Assembly: GCA_036346375.1 (NCBI GenBank) | Contig: CM070514.1 | Location: 12,428,463-12,492,462, forward strand | DNA length: 64,000 nucleotides | From: Guadua angustifolia | Taxonomy: Eukaryota > Streptophyta > Magnoliopsida > Poales > Poaceae | Direction: 5' to 3' | Shown: positions 53,691-64,000 of the stretch, piece after piece | Layout: each line of letters begins with the position of its first letter | Position numbering within the stretch: the stretch's first letter is position 1 | Program-made: the position numbers and the translations under genes | The notes under the pieces: generated by a model | The model's input: only the letters and a program-made list of their open reading frames with translations | The model's database searches: none | What the model was told of the DNA's origin: nothing

Positions 53691-55291
53691 CAATTTTATT
53701 TGATTTTGCTAATTAATGGCAAGCGATGTTAAAGGACTAACAATTTACTTTGAGTGTATGAGAATAGGTTGGTCCTTGTCATTGCACATGAAAAAGGTGA
53801 AACCTATGAGCAAACTTGCCCTTAGATAATTCAAGCTCAAGGCCAAGGTATGAAAGTGATTAAAGATCTTTTCATAGCTTTTATCGATCTTGGTGTTTGG
53901 TGGTAAGATCGGATTGTTAGAATCGGTACCGTACTATTAAGAGTGACCATTGATTAGTAGCTTGAAAATGCTTAGATATCATGGAACAAATTGTGTTCAT
54001 ATTTGGGTATGCATTGGCTTTAAAATTTCTTTTCAAAATCCTGTTGCCCTGCTAAAATCAGCACTACCGGCAACTAGAGGCCGATACTACCGTTGGGTCA
54101 CTAATATCGCCCACTAGCTGCAGTAGCTATTTTACAGAGGGATGCCTTTTGGTGGGTTTTGCTCAGTTGGCACTACCGTGGTCTGAGAGCGGTACTGCCG
54201 GAGATGTGGTAGTACCACCCCTTAAATGGCGATAACATTATTCCAAAGAAGGACATTTTTCAAGTACTTGTTTGGTTGGCATTACCAGAGCATTAGGCCA
54301 ATACTACCGCAAGGGCTTTCGTACCGCCTCAATGTTGGCGATAGCTTTTTAACAGCAAAGAGCTCAAAGGATATTTTTCAAATTCAAAAAGCCACACTAC
54401 CGTGGCTTAGTTGGCGGTACTGCCAGGGTACTGTAGCAATGGCTACTATTGCCTAACGCATTAAATGCAATTTCAACCGTTGGCTTTTGTGGTGGTACTA
54501 CCGGCCCATACATGACAGTAGTGCCAGATTTGGTAGTTTTGTGTGGGTTTTGCCCCCAATGGCTAGAATTATTGGTGGAGATTATAAATACCCCCTCACC
54601 TGCACCAAGGGCAAGGTTAGAGATTTCATTGAACATCCCTTAAGCCCTTGCAACACACGCATCACTCTAGATCATTAAATTTCATGTTGTGAGTAGTTGA
54701 AAGCATTCAAGTGTGAGCATTAGATTTGAGCCATTACAACACTTGATCATCTTCAAGCAAATCAAATATTAATTGTCTATTCTCTTGGAGGTTGCTTCCT
54801 CCTAGATAACTTGGAGGTGTGAAACTAGTGATCACCTCAAAGGAGATTATGAAGAGACCCATGTTCGGTTGTGAAGGTTGGAGCTCAGCTACCCAGAGTA
54901 GGGAAGAGCTACCACTAATGATTGAGGAATGCTCAATTGCACAAGGAGCCAACTTGATTTGTTCAAGCTTCCTCAATGTGGATTAAGAATGATCGACAAG
55001 TCTCTGAGACCACATGAAAAATCATCTTGTTCATCTTCTTGTGGTTTACTCTCTTGTAATTTATTTGTGGAATTAACATTCCTAGTGATCTTAGTGTTTG
55101 TTCATCACTTTAGGATTGTTGTTCTTACCTAGACTTAGGTTGTTGATGCACTTAGGAAAATCTAGCTCATTTAGATTTTAATTGTTGTAAAATTGCAATT
55201 TGTATCATTCTTGCTTAATTATTATATTAGAGCCAAAAGAAATTTAAAACCTCCTATTCACCCCCTCTAGTTGATTATCCTTGATCCTACA
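53690..55291 (+). repeat. Element E 5' LTR
   Basis: Right border ctctagttgattatccttga...cctaca at 55291. The last about 480 bp match 60938-61413. The left border is approximate. The middle carries repeated taccgc/taccgg-type words (54060-54500) known from grass SIRE-type LTRs. Confidence 0.7.
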
Positions 55292-55347
55292 AATGATATC
55301 TGAGCTTGGTCTCTCATTTATAAACTTCACCGTGTAGAGAGAAAAGG

Positions 55348-57264
55348 ATGGCAAGTGAGAGTGTATCGATAGGCAAGGCACCTTTCTTTGATGGCACAAA
55401 TGATGCATATTGGAAAATACGTATGACCGTTTATCTCAAGGTCATGAGCCCAAGCATATAGAGGACTATGGATGAGGGTTTCACTATGGGGCTTAATCCT
55501 ACACTTACAATCAATCAAGAAAAGTGAAACTCTCATCTCAGTACTCAAGCGATGAACGCTCTATTTGGAGCCTTGAACACGAATGAGTTCAATCGAGTGA
55601 GCAACCTTGAGGCTGCTCACAAGATTTGGACCACCCTCTCAGAAATTCATGAGGGAATATCCGTGGTCAAGGAGGCTAAATTGCATATACTTAGAATCAA
55701 ATATATGAGTTTCATTATGTTACCCCATGAGAAAATCAATGAGATGTAATTAAGGTTAAATAACATAGTGAATGAGCTCAAAGGCCTTGTGGCATCATTA
55801 ACTGATCTTGATATTATTCGCAAGATGCCTAGAGCTCTACTGGACAAGTACGAGATGTTGGTGATCTTGTTCCTCAACTCTCCCGAGTTAGTAAGGATGA
55901 CGCCAACCGGACTCTTGGGCAATCACATCACCAATGAATTGTACAAGAAGGACAAGGAGGAGCTCTTCGAGAAAACTTCTTTAAAGAAGAAGAATATTGC
56001 ATTCAAGGCCAAGGCGAAGTCAAGCGATGAAGCGCTTGATGATGAAGTGGATGATTCCTAGGAGGAGATGGCTCTTCTTATGAGAAAAATGAGGAGATTC
56101 ATGAGGAAGTGCTCAAGCTCAAGGCCCCTCAAAAGTTTAAGAAGGGTCAACACTCAAGCAACAAATGCTACACCAACATAAATTGCTATGAGTGCGATGA
56201 GAAGGGCCACATTGCCTCTCATTGCCCCTAACAAGGAGGACAAGTCCAAGCCATCGAAGAAGAAGGAATTTAATGGAAAGAAGAAACTTTTAAGAAGTTT
56301 CACAAGGATGACAACGACGAGGTTCACATTGAAGAGTGGGACTCTGATGAGGAGTATTTAGATTCGACTCCTCTGATGATGACACTCCTTCTAAGAAGAG
56401 ATTCACTGGTGTAGCAATCAAGGAAGCTTCATTACCATTCATCACTCCTTCATGTCTAATGGCAAAAGGAGATCATAAGGTAAAATCAAATGTCGATGAT
56501 GATGAACATTTATATGATGAGTTTATGGACATGCTTGAGGATGCAAATGAATATTTTGGCAAGGAGAGTCTAAGATCTTGAGAGAAGAATTTTTTCTCTC
56601 AATGATTCTTATGAGGAGCTAAAGGATGCTAATGAAACTCTCCTTTTCAAGGATCATTCAAAATCCTTAGTAGATGTAGGCATTTCTTGTGATATTCTTG
56701 ATGCCATGCCTAGAGTAGAAAATTCTCCTAGCAATGTATCTAAGATTAACATATATACTTTATGTAATGATTTAATTGATATACCATCTTTCTCTTTTTC
56801 AATTAACAATTTATCCCATGTTAGCAATTATTTAGTAATTGAGAACAATGAACTCAAAGAGATTGTATCAATGTTTTAAGCGAAAAACAAACCTTGATAA
56901 GATTCTTAGCGATCAACTATGCTCCTACAACAAAGAAGACCTTGAGTTTATACCTAAGAAGGGTAAGAAAGAGAGCTACAAAGCTCCAAGGTTTGTGAAG
57001 TCAAATGGCAAGCTTTGCCATAAGTGCTATGATGTGGAACACGTGCCAAATGATTGTCGTTTGGGTGAGGCTCCCAAGAAGAGCATTTATGATTCATGCT
57101 ACGTCCTTATGAAATCTAGTAATAGTAGAGTGGTTGTTAAATTTGTTCGCACTGCCACACTTGGTTGCAAAAAAAATGCCATTTGGGTGCCCAAAATCTT
57201 GGTTATTAACTTGCAAGGACCCAAACAATTTAGCTACCTAAAAAGGTTTGATCTTCTTTTGTGA
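55348..57264 (+). pseudogene. Element E gag
   Basis: ATG at 55348: MASESVSIGKAPFFDGTNDA then YWKIRMTVYLKVMSPSI, followed by a stop where the family has Trp. It continues with ALFGALNTNEFNRVSNLEAA, HKIWTTLSEIHEGISVVKEA, LLDKYEMLVILFLNSPEL and KKDKEELFEKTSLKKKNIAF. The CCHC knuckle CYECDEKGHIASHCP lies at about 56187-56231. A second Cys/His motif, KLCHKCYDVEHVPNDCR, at about 57007-57060 belongs to the longer SIRE gag. At least six stops or shifts are present. Confidence 0.83.
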
Positions 57265-58230
57265 GTGAACTACAAGACCGGCGGAAGGCATTGGGTATTG
57301 GATAGTGGTTGCACTCAACACATAACTAGAGACCGAAAGATGCTCACCACATTTGAAGTAAGGAGTGGAAGCCATGACAATATCACTTTTGGTGACAATA
57401 ACAAGGGAAAAGTAATTGGAATAGGTAAAATTGCAATCTCAAATGACCTTTCCATTTCTAATATTTCATTAGTTGAAACTCTTAACTTTAACTTGCAATT
57501 GGTTGCTCAAATTTGTGATCTTGGTCTTGCATACTTTCTTGAAATGGTGTTGTTATTTCAAAAAAATGGTAACTCTTTGATTTTCATAGACTTTTGATTT
57601 GGCAATCTTTATTTGGTTGATTTTTCTTCAAATGATTCATACCTTTAAACTTGTTTAATCACAAAAACATCCTTGGGTTGGTTTTGGCATAGAAAACTAG
57701 CTCATATTGGCATGATTCAACTCAAAAAGCATTTTAAGCATGACTTAGGCTCAGTTTGTTTAGGCTTGAGCTTGGGCTTATTTGGCTTTTACATCTCTAT
57801 AAGCCACAAGCCAAAACAAACAGTATTTTTCCAGCCAGACAGAGAGAAGAAGCTTTTAGCCCAATTTGCACTACGCGAGAGAAGCAAGGAAAACGATGCT
57901 TCTTGGGGTGGCTGGAGCTTCTAAAAATCCCACTTCCCTGGTACCTTTACAACTTAACTATTATTTACGAAAAATTGTCATCCTCATCCAGCTCCAGCAG
58001 CTTCTTCTAGCTCCAACAGCTTCTTTCAGCTCCAGCCAAATAAGCTCAAGCTCCAACCTAAACAAACTCAGCCTTAGTCGTGGGCTTGAAGGATATAAAG
58101 TTTATGAAAAATAAACTATGTAATGCTTGCTAAGTCGGAAAGTACATTGCATTTAAGCATGACTTAGTAGTGGGCTTGAAGGACATAGACCAAATATTAG
58201 GTGATGTTAGTAAGGATGTTCAAACTTGAT
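57265..58230 (+). pseudogene. Element E protease and pre-integrase, MITE-split
   Basis: HWVLDSGCTQHITRDRKML holds the DSG active site (57290-57345). Then FEVRSGSHDNITFGDNNKGK and a decayed stretch. GWFWHRKLAHIGMIQLKKHF (57673 onward) is the integrase zinc-binding start, broken by the MITE at 57748. After the MITE the reading resumes as VVGLKDIKFMKNKLCNAC. A short duplication (gcatgactta...gtgggcttgaagga) follows at about 58155-58190. Confidence 0.75.
57748..58073. mobile_element. Tourist-like MITE (326 bp) inside element E
   Basis: Long inverted ends: ggctcagtttgtttaggctt and ggctgagtttgtttaggttg (inverse of the right end), pairing for about 40 bp. Flanked by TTA at 57745-57747 and 58074-58076. 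It interrupts the integrase zinc-region codons of E, so it was inserted later than E. Confidence 0.88.
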
Positions 58231-58261
58231 TTTGTGTTATTTATTTTTGTGAACATTACTC

Positions 58262-59400
58262 TTTTGAATCCTCTCATGTAGATGAAGCTTTACATAATTT
58301 GAATTGGATGAATTCCATGCAGGAAGAGCTCAATTACTTCACCTGTAATGATATTTGGACATTTGTTGAGAGACCTAAGGACCACAACGTCTTTGGCAGA
58401 AAATGGGTCTTTAGGAACAATCAAGATGAAAATAGAATTGTGGTAAGAAACAAAGCAAGGTTAGTGGCGCAAGGTTTCACTCAAATCGAAGGTTTGGATT
58501 TTGGTGAAACCTTTGTACCCGTGGCTAGACTAGAACCCATTTGTATCTTGTTTGATTTTGCACCTTGTTTTGATATCAAATTATCTCAAATGGATGTGAA
58601 GAGTGCATTTTAAATGGTAAAATTACCGAACTAGTATTTGTTGAGCAGCCTCCCAATTATAAGAATCCTAATAATCCTAACCATGTCTATAAGCTCTCTA
58701 AGGCAATCTATGGACTCAAACAAGATCCTAGGGCATGATATGAACAAATTAGATACTTTATACTCAAAAAAGGATTCAAAATTGGGAAGATTGATACAAC
58801 ACTTTTCACTAAGATAATGAATTCTTTATTTGTCAAATTTATGTTAATGACATTATATTTGGTTCTACTAACCAAGACTTTTGCAAAGAATTTGGTAATG
58901 TCTAGGGAATTTGAGATGTCCATGATTAGAGAATTGAGTTATGTTCTTGGACTTCAAATCAAACAACTCAAAAATAGGACCTTCGTAAGTCAAACCAAGT
59001 ATGTGAAGGACCTACTCAAAAGGTTTGGTATGGAGGATGCAAAGCCCATCAAGGCTCCCATGGCTTCTAATGGGCATCTTGATCTTAATGCGGAGGTAAA
59101 CGTCATATTTAAAGCTTTATCATTCTATGATTGGTAGTTTACTATATTTTATCGCATCTAGGCCTGACATCATGTTTAGTGTTTGCATGTGTACACATTT
59201 TCAAGTATCTCCAAAAGAGTGCCATTTAGTGGCTGTTAAGAGAATTCTCCGATTATGCGGGTTACAAAGTGGATAGAAAAAACAATTCAAGGATTTGTCA
59301 ATTTTAGGTAGATCCTTAGTTTCATGGTTCTTTAGGAAATAAAACTCTGTAGATCCATCAACTGCCGAAGCCGAATACATATCCACCATTAATTGTTGCA
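58262..59400 (+). pseudogene. Element E reverse transcriptase
   Basis: NWMNSMQEELNYFTCNDIWT, HNVFGRKWVFRNNQDENRIV, VRNKARLVAQGFTQIEGLDF, GETFVPVARLEPICILF and SQMDVKSAF, then a shift, VFVEQPPNYKNPNNPNHVYK and AIYGLKQDPRA, with TGA for Trp. The YVDD block is decayed (YVNDIIFG-like at about 58840). Then GLQIKQLKNRTFVSQTKYVK and LLKRFGMEDAKPIKAPMASN. RT follows the pre-integrase directly: the integrase catalytic core is missing. Confidence 0.85.
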
Positions 59401-59705
59401 CTCAATTATTATGAATGAGGCAAACTTTAATGGATTATGAAATTAACTTTAAATGTGTGCCTCTTTTGTGTGATAATGAAAGTGTCGGAAAAATTGCCAA
59501 CAACCAGGTCCAACACTCAAGAACCAAGCATATATCTATCTGCCATCATTTCCTAAGAGATCATGTCAGCAAAGGTGATGTTGTGATTAGCCACATTAGA
59601 ACTAAAGATCAATTAGCGGATACTTTTACCAAGTCTCTAGATGAAAGCCATTTTTATAAGTTGAAGAATGAATTAAATATCATAGATATCACTAATGTTG
59701 CTTGA
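59401..59705 (+). pseudogene. Element E RNase H C-terminus
   Basis: LLCDNESVGKIANNQVQHSR then TKHISICHHFLRDHVSKGDV, TKDQLADTFTKSL and NELNIIDITNVA, ending at 59705. This is the classic copia RNase H end with the ADTFTK motif and the SIRE-type tail. Confidence 0.88.
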
Positions 59706-60937
59706 ATAATTGCACCATGGTTGGATCTTCATTTGGAGTTATTTGCCTTCTAATAATTTCTTGATATTTTTTGGGGCAACACATTAAGGGGTAAGTATTC
59801 TACAAATATGTTGTATACTACATCTCTAAAAATGTGAAAATATCAAAAAGTGCTAATGTTGTTCAAAAGGAAGGCCCTAGATCATTCTAGGTGAAAATTA
59901 TTTGAAATATCATACTTTGAAGGTTTTACAAAATCCTTCTTGAAATTCTTCATTTTCAATATATATATGTAAATCTCATCTAATAAATTATACTTTGTCA
60001 AAAATATGTTCCTTGCATTGTTATAAAAGCAAAGAAGTGTTTAGACAAGTTTTCTCTTTAAAATTCCTCCAAAATCTAAAATTTAGTCTATATTGACCTA
60101 ATTAATGCACTTTGTGAGTTATAGCTTTTATAACTAGAATCTTGACATTCTAGTTCTCTAAAAGTATTTTAGACTCAGACAAGTCAATTGAGTTTACACT
60201 CTCTTTAATTGGATCACTTAATTTCAAAATTGTTGTTTATTTCACCTCAAAACCTACTTTAATAAAAAAAACAACTTCAAAGATGGGTTAATGTGATTTA
60301 ATCTAGTTGGAAATGCTCTCCTATGTGTTTCACTAAGATATGAATGCATTAGTGCTATTTCATAACTTTTCTCTTAGGATTCCTAACAGTTCTAGTTAGG
60401 GCCGACACTATCGGTGCTTGCACCTGGTAGTACTGCCTAGGCCAACACTACTGCCCTCAAGAAGTAGTAGTGCCACTTCCTCAGGTGGGGTCTCTCTTGA
60501 GTAGTTTTCTTGCACAGCCGACGGTTCCCCTCTTCCTTTTACTTCCCTGGGCTGGCTCTTCTCCTCTCACCTCTCTTTTGTGGCTAAGTCCCAAATGGAC
60601 TCCTCTCTCCCCCCTTCTCCTCAATATCTAAATTCCAAATCCCTCAAAACTTCCATTGAATCTTCATCCTTAGATCCTTTCTTGATTCAAGTGTCCTTCC
60701 TCTTCAAAAGGTAACCTCTCATTTGCTTCTTGATTCTATATTTGTTACCCTAGGTCATTCCTATCTCAAATTAGGGTTTGTTTGAAAATGTAGAAAGCAC
60801 ATAAATTTGAAGTTCAAATCTCTTGTTAAATGGAGTAAATTGGTGACTTTTGGAAGTCATTTCATGCAATTAAGATGTCTGATCTTTCATTCAAACTAAA
60901 TTTGATCTTAGGGTTTGGGGATTCACCGTGATCTTAG
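59706..60937 (+). other. Element E 3' internal or degenerate LTR part
   Basis: AT-rich with a short run of actactgcc/agtagtgcc words near 60400-60470 like those in the 5' LTR middle, and a leader-like pyrimidine-rich piece near 60530-60700. No env-like ORF was found. Confidence 0.4.
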
Positions 60938-61413
60938 GTGTGGAACCGGTGATCTCTTCAAAGGAGACTGTGAAGAGACCCATGTTCGGTTATGAAGGTT
61001 AGAGCTCAACCAGCCGAAGCAGGGAAGTGCTATCTCTGGTAATCGAGGGAGGCTCAATTACGCAAGGAGTTAGCTTGATTTGTTCAAGCTTCCTCAACAT
61101 GGATTAGGAGAGACCGGCAAGTTTCCGAGACCACGGGAAAAATCATCGTGTTCATTTTCTTGTGGTTTGCTCTCATGTGATTTTTTTGTGGAATTAACAT
61201 TAATAGTGATCTTATTGTTTGTTCATCACTCTAGGATTATTGTTCTTGCCGAGAATTAGGTTGTTGCTGCACTTAGAAAAACCTAACTCATTTAGATTTT
61301 AATTGTTGCAAAATTGCAATTTGTGACATTGTTGCTTAATTATTATATTAGAGCCAAAAGAATTTAAAAACCTCTTATCGACCCTTCTCTAGTCGATTAT
61401 CCATGATCCTATA
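60938..61413 (+). repeat. Element E 3' LTR, terminal part
   Basis: Homologous to 54813-55291 (shared gagacccatgttcggtt, tttgttcaagcttcctcaa, ttagattttaattgttg). The alignment stops at about 60938, so the upstream LTR part is missing or too diverged. Confidence 0.8.
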
Positions 61414-62150
61414 TCTTGGGCTCTTGCAGCTTCTGGTCGGGATGGGTTGGGTCGTTTGCCAAGGTGACTTCTAAGCCGTCTCCCCGAACGATCATCGTTT
61501 CTAGATCCACCTTTGAGGGCTACCGCCTACTCTGAAAAGTGGGGGCTTGGAAGCCTAGGGTGGTTATGAGTCAGCTTCCAAATGGGGGGTTTGGTCATTG
61601 TCTCGAGCCCAGAAAGTCTTCTATTGCCTAGAAAACCGCTGAATACCAAATGAGCATCTAGATAATTTCCTTTATAGAAAGGTTGTTAACCTTCAGATCT
61701 AGCTAGTTTGGTTGCAAAATTTGCTTTGGTGTGCCTAGGATCACCACCGTGAGCAACATCATCATCATTGCCAGCATCACCATCACCTCGCGCTATCGAT
61801 TCTCTTCTCTTCTCTATCACCTTGTTGGAATGGAATTGGCTGCATGTATATCCTCTTGTCTCTCTTACTCCCCTATATACATATATTGTGAATGGTGAGT
61901 GACCAAATTGTTGAAGCTAAGCGCAGTCAAATGCAATTATGCTATTCCCCACATTAGTTTGTTGCATTGTGCACAAAATATATGTGTCCAATTTTGTTTT
62001 TCACCCATTCATTCATGGGATTAATTGTGCACAACATGGTCGATAGTGTTTTGTCACAAGCACGGAGGTCACAGTGCCAAAGTGACGAGCTAGGAATGCA
62101 CGACATCTAGGTAACAAAACTCTGTTTTGTACTCTATTCTTGTCTTTTTT
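61414..62150. other. Intergenic stretch without recognised feature
   Basis: No coding or structural feature that I can support. Confidence 0.35.
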
Positions 62151-62159
62151 ATTGATAAA

Positions 62160-64000
62160 TGTGTTGAAGGATGTTCAAACCTGAAATAGTTCATACATTG
62201 CACATTATGTCATGGTGAAGTTAGAACATTTGTTTCACTCTTGCATTGTGAAAGACCATGTGGAGGTCTATACCTTTGTATGATGAGTAATTGACTAGAT
62301 TAAAGGTTGATCCAATGAATAGCTAACTAGATTGAAAGGTTGATCTAAGTCAAAATGGTCTTGAAGCATTTTGATAAGTTCTCAACCAAGTCGTGTTTCT
62401 TTGCTGAAATTCTCTAGCTCTTTGTCTGGTTCTCTTTCTTGGCTGCTAAGAGCCTTTGCTGAGTTCTTCCAGATTTGTTGAGTTCTTCCAGCTTTCTGAC
62501 TGGTTTCTTTGCTAGGTTCTGTGTTTCGAGTGGCTCCTATTTTTGCTAAGTGCGTCTAGCTTTTTGATTGGTTTTCTTCCTTTTGTGAAGGCCGAGTGCC
62601 GAGTGCTTCCAGTCTTCACTGCGTGATTTTTAGCTTCTCGACAGGTTTCCTTCTGAGTTGAGTACCTTGCTGTGATCAAGGGGTTGCTAAGGACTCAGCA
62701 GGTGGTTAGCCGAGTGGTTAACTAGGTAGTTAGCTGGGTAAATTAAGCCTTGTGGCTAGCCAAGCGTTTCAGCCGAGTGGGTTTGAGTATATGGGTTTGC
62801 TGACTGATTTTTGTTAAGTTGTGTTTGACTATTTTGAGATAGTCAGCAAATATGATTATGGGCATTGCTATGTGAAAGGTTTCCTTGTCTTTGATGGTTG
62901 CAGGACGACGGTGCTAGGTCATGATGAGGCGAAGATGACCGGGACTAGATGAGGTGCATCGGAGGTCCAGAATGGATGGGAGATCACCGGAAGATGACCA
63001 GAGACAGAGTTCGGGCAAGCCAAGAAGGCAAGGAAAAGAGCAGATACTAGCTAGATGATGCAAGGATCAATGAGGACTATTGGAGTATAGTCTAGTTGAT
63101 AGGAATAGCGGGTCTAGTAGTATGCTTTGAGAGCCGTGCAAGAAAAACCCTGTGTTAGAGGGTTTAGGGTTTCACCTTGCAGGCTGTGTGAGTGGGCGCT
63201 TCCTAGCCCTTAGATGAGTCTCTAGGGTTGAGAGCTGCATCTAAGGGTGGTAGGTGGCCCAAGAGTTGTATAAATATGGAGGGATGCCTCCCTCAACCGG
63301 TGGTGGTTGGTGGGGATCCCAGAAGGGTTTTAGAGGTTTTGAGTGCTCTGTTGAGCTTTGCTCACTTTTGTGTGTGTGGCTTTGTAACCCCCCTTTCAGG
63401 AATACAAGATTCATATCAAAGATTTCAATACTTGCATTTTACCTTCTATCATTTACTTTATGCAAGTTACTTTCTGCAATTTAAGTTATGCAATTTACTT
63501 TACGCAAGTTGATTCTTCCGTCTGCATTCTTTCTTGCGTCTTTTGCGTTCGAGTTGATTGATCTTGTATTTCATTTCTGTGCTCCTATAGCTTGCTATAC
63601 TTGAACTTCCCAGATCTTTTCATCAGAAGCAAGTTTTACACTGAATTCCCTGTTCTTTCTGCTTTTCTTAAAGTGTTCATCCTTCTTGGACAGAAAGATC
63701 GATTCCTTGAGATCAATCTTGTTGATCCTTCCGGGAATCAAGTTTCTTGGTAAACCAAGATCACATCTACCTATTTTTTGCAAGTTTTATTGAGGAAATC
63801 AAAAGTTCTTATGATTCTTGTTCTGGTGGAAGCTAGTGTTCATGAGAAACTTTCGGGTCTGGTACTCTCACCTACTCCTGTAGGGTACTACCAGGCTTTT
63901 CTTCTCTAGAACCTCTACCCTTTTGAGTGATCTTTTGTGTTAATCTTTTGGAATACTTTTGTGTGGGAAAATTTGATTGCGACCATTCACCCTCCCCCTC
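62160..64000 (+). repeat. LTR-like segment of a further copia element, cut by the window end
   Basis: A strong TATA box (gtataaatatgg at about 63267), a leader-like stretch, and an end attcaccctccccctc resemble the 3' end of a SIRE-type LTR. Degenerate short repeats (gttcttccagctttctgact and similar) fill 62380-62640. The left border is a guess. Confidence 0.45.
63267..63277 (+). promoter_or_regulatory. TATA box in the terminal LTR-like segment
   Basis: tataaatatgg, a near-ideal plant TATA box, followed by a GC-richer transcribed-looking region. Confidence 0.5.

Larger units (their letters stand above)
53690..61413 (+). mobile_element. Element E: SIRE/Maximus-type Ty1/copia retrotransposon
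   Basis: LTR, degenerate primer site (tgatatctgagc, 55294-55305, two mismatches to the Met site), gag, protease, pre-integrase, RT and RNase H in plus orientation, and a 3' LTR end homologous to the 5' one. The integrase core is deleted and many stops are present. A MITE lies inside. The product order and the SIRE-like C-terminus place it in this lineage. Confidence 0.85.

Noticed and set aside
53195..53716. 173-codon plus-strand ORF before element E
   Set aside because: Pro/Ser/Leu low complexity, created by a duplicated pyrimidine-rich leader-like repeat. No domain is recognised.
63228..63512. 94-codon ORF near the window end
   Set aside because: It lies just 5' of and across the TATA box of an LTR-like segment and ends in repetitive tttactttatgcaagt sequence. 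Not a plausible gene.
1..64000. CRISPR arrays, operons, phage or bacterial systems
   Set aside because: The window has spliced plant genes, LTR retrotransposons and MITEs throughout. The tandem repeats seen are LTR-internal and lack spacer structure.

Overview
The window is nuclear DNA of a grass (Poaceae). One intron-containing host gene sits among nested transposable elements. The grass assignment rests on the repeat families: Tat-lineage Ty3/gypsy elements with a spliced antisense ORF, a Tekay-type chromovirus with 5.1-kb LTRs, SIRE-type Ty1/copia, and Stowaway and Tourist-like MITEs. The GC-rich first exon of the host gene agrees with this. Species cannot be fixed from the sequence.

Region 1 (1-28.8 kb) is a three-level nest. 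Element A, a Tat-like gypsy element on the minus strand, is outermost: its antisense ORF and the 3' half of pol lie at 1-4083, and the 5' half of RT, protease, gag and 5' LTR at 25252-28795. Element B, a second Tat-like element on the plus strand, occupies 4084-25251 inside A's RT and is flanked by the perfect 5-bp duplication agctc. Element C, a Tekay chromovirus on the plus strand, starts at 4258 inside B's 5' LTR. C has a 5.1-kb 5' LTR, a perfect tRNA-iMet primer site, a leader ORF, and decayed gag-pol with a chromodomain. Its 3' LTR is cut off at 16029 and joined to a copia-LTR-like piece and then to a B that has lost gag and most of RT. B's antisense ORF (24183 to 20269) keeps plausible spliceosomal introns and is interrupted by a solo-LTR-like insertion.

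Region 2 (28.8-40 kb) holds a CACTA-like terminal fragment, a LINE-type RNase H scrap, and element D, a decayed Ty1/copia on the minus strand between two 1,399-bp LTRs (30913-38235). It also holds an LTR/promoter-like segment and a Tourist-like MITE.

Region 3 (40.4-47.9 kb) is the only recognisable host gene: RER1, a Golgi-to-ER retrieval receptor, on the minus strand with three coding exons that add up to an uninterrupted 211-residue frame. Its 6.7-kb first intron holds a Stowaway MITE, LTR-like repeats, and a 2.57-kb element with Harbinger-type ends and a TAA duplication. That element carries intron-containing fragments of two unrelated host genes, a BUB1/MAD3-family gene and a CIPK-type kinase, and is the most notable object in the window.

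Region 4 (47.9-64 kb) holds a 3.16-kb solo Tekay-like LTR with a perfect attac duplication, a MULE transposase tail, and element E, a SIRE-type copia element without an integrase core and with a Tourist-like MITE inserted at TTA. The window closes inside the LTR of a further copia-like element.

No tRNA or rRNA gene, CRISPR array, or prokaryotic feature was found. All element ORFs are broken. Five of their stops are TAG where the family has Gln (CAG), which fits decay by CHG methylation.
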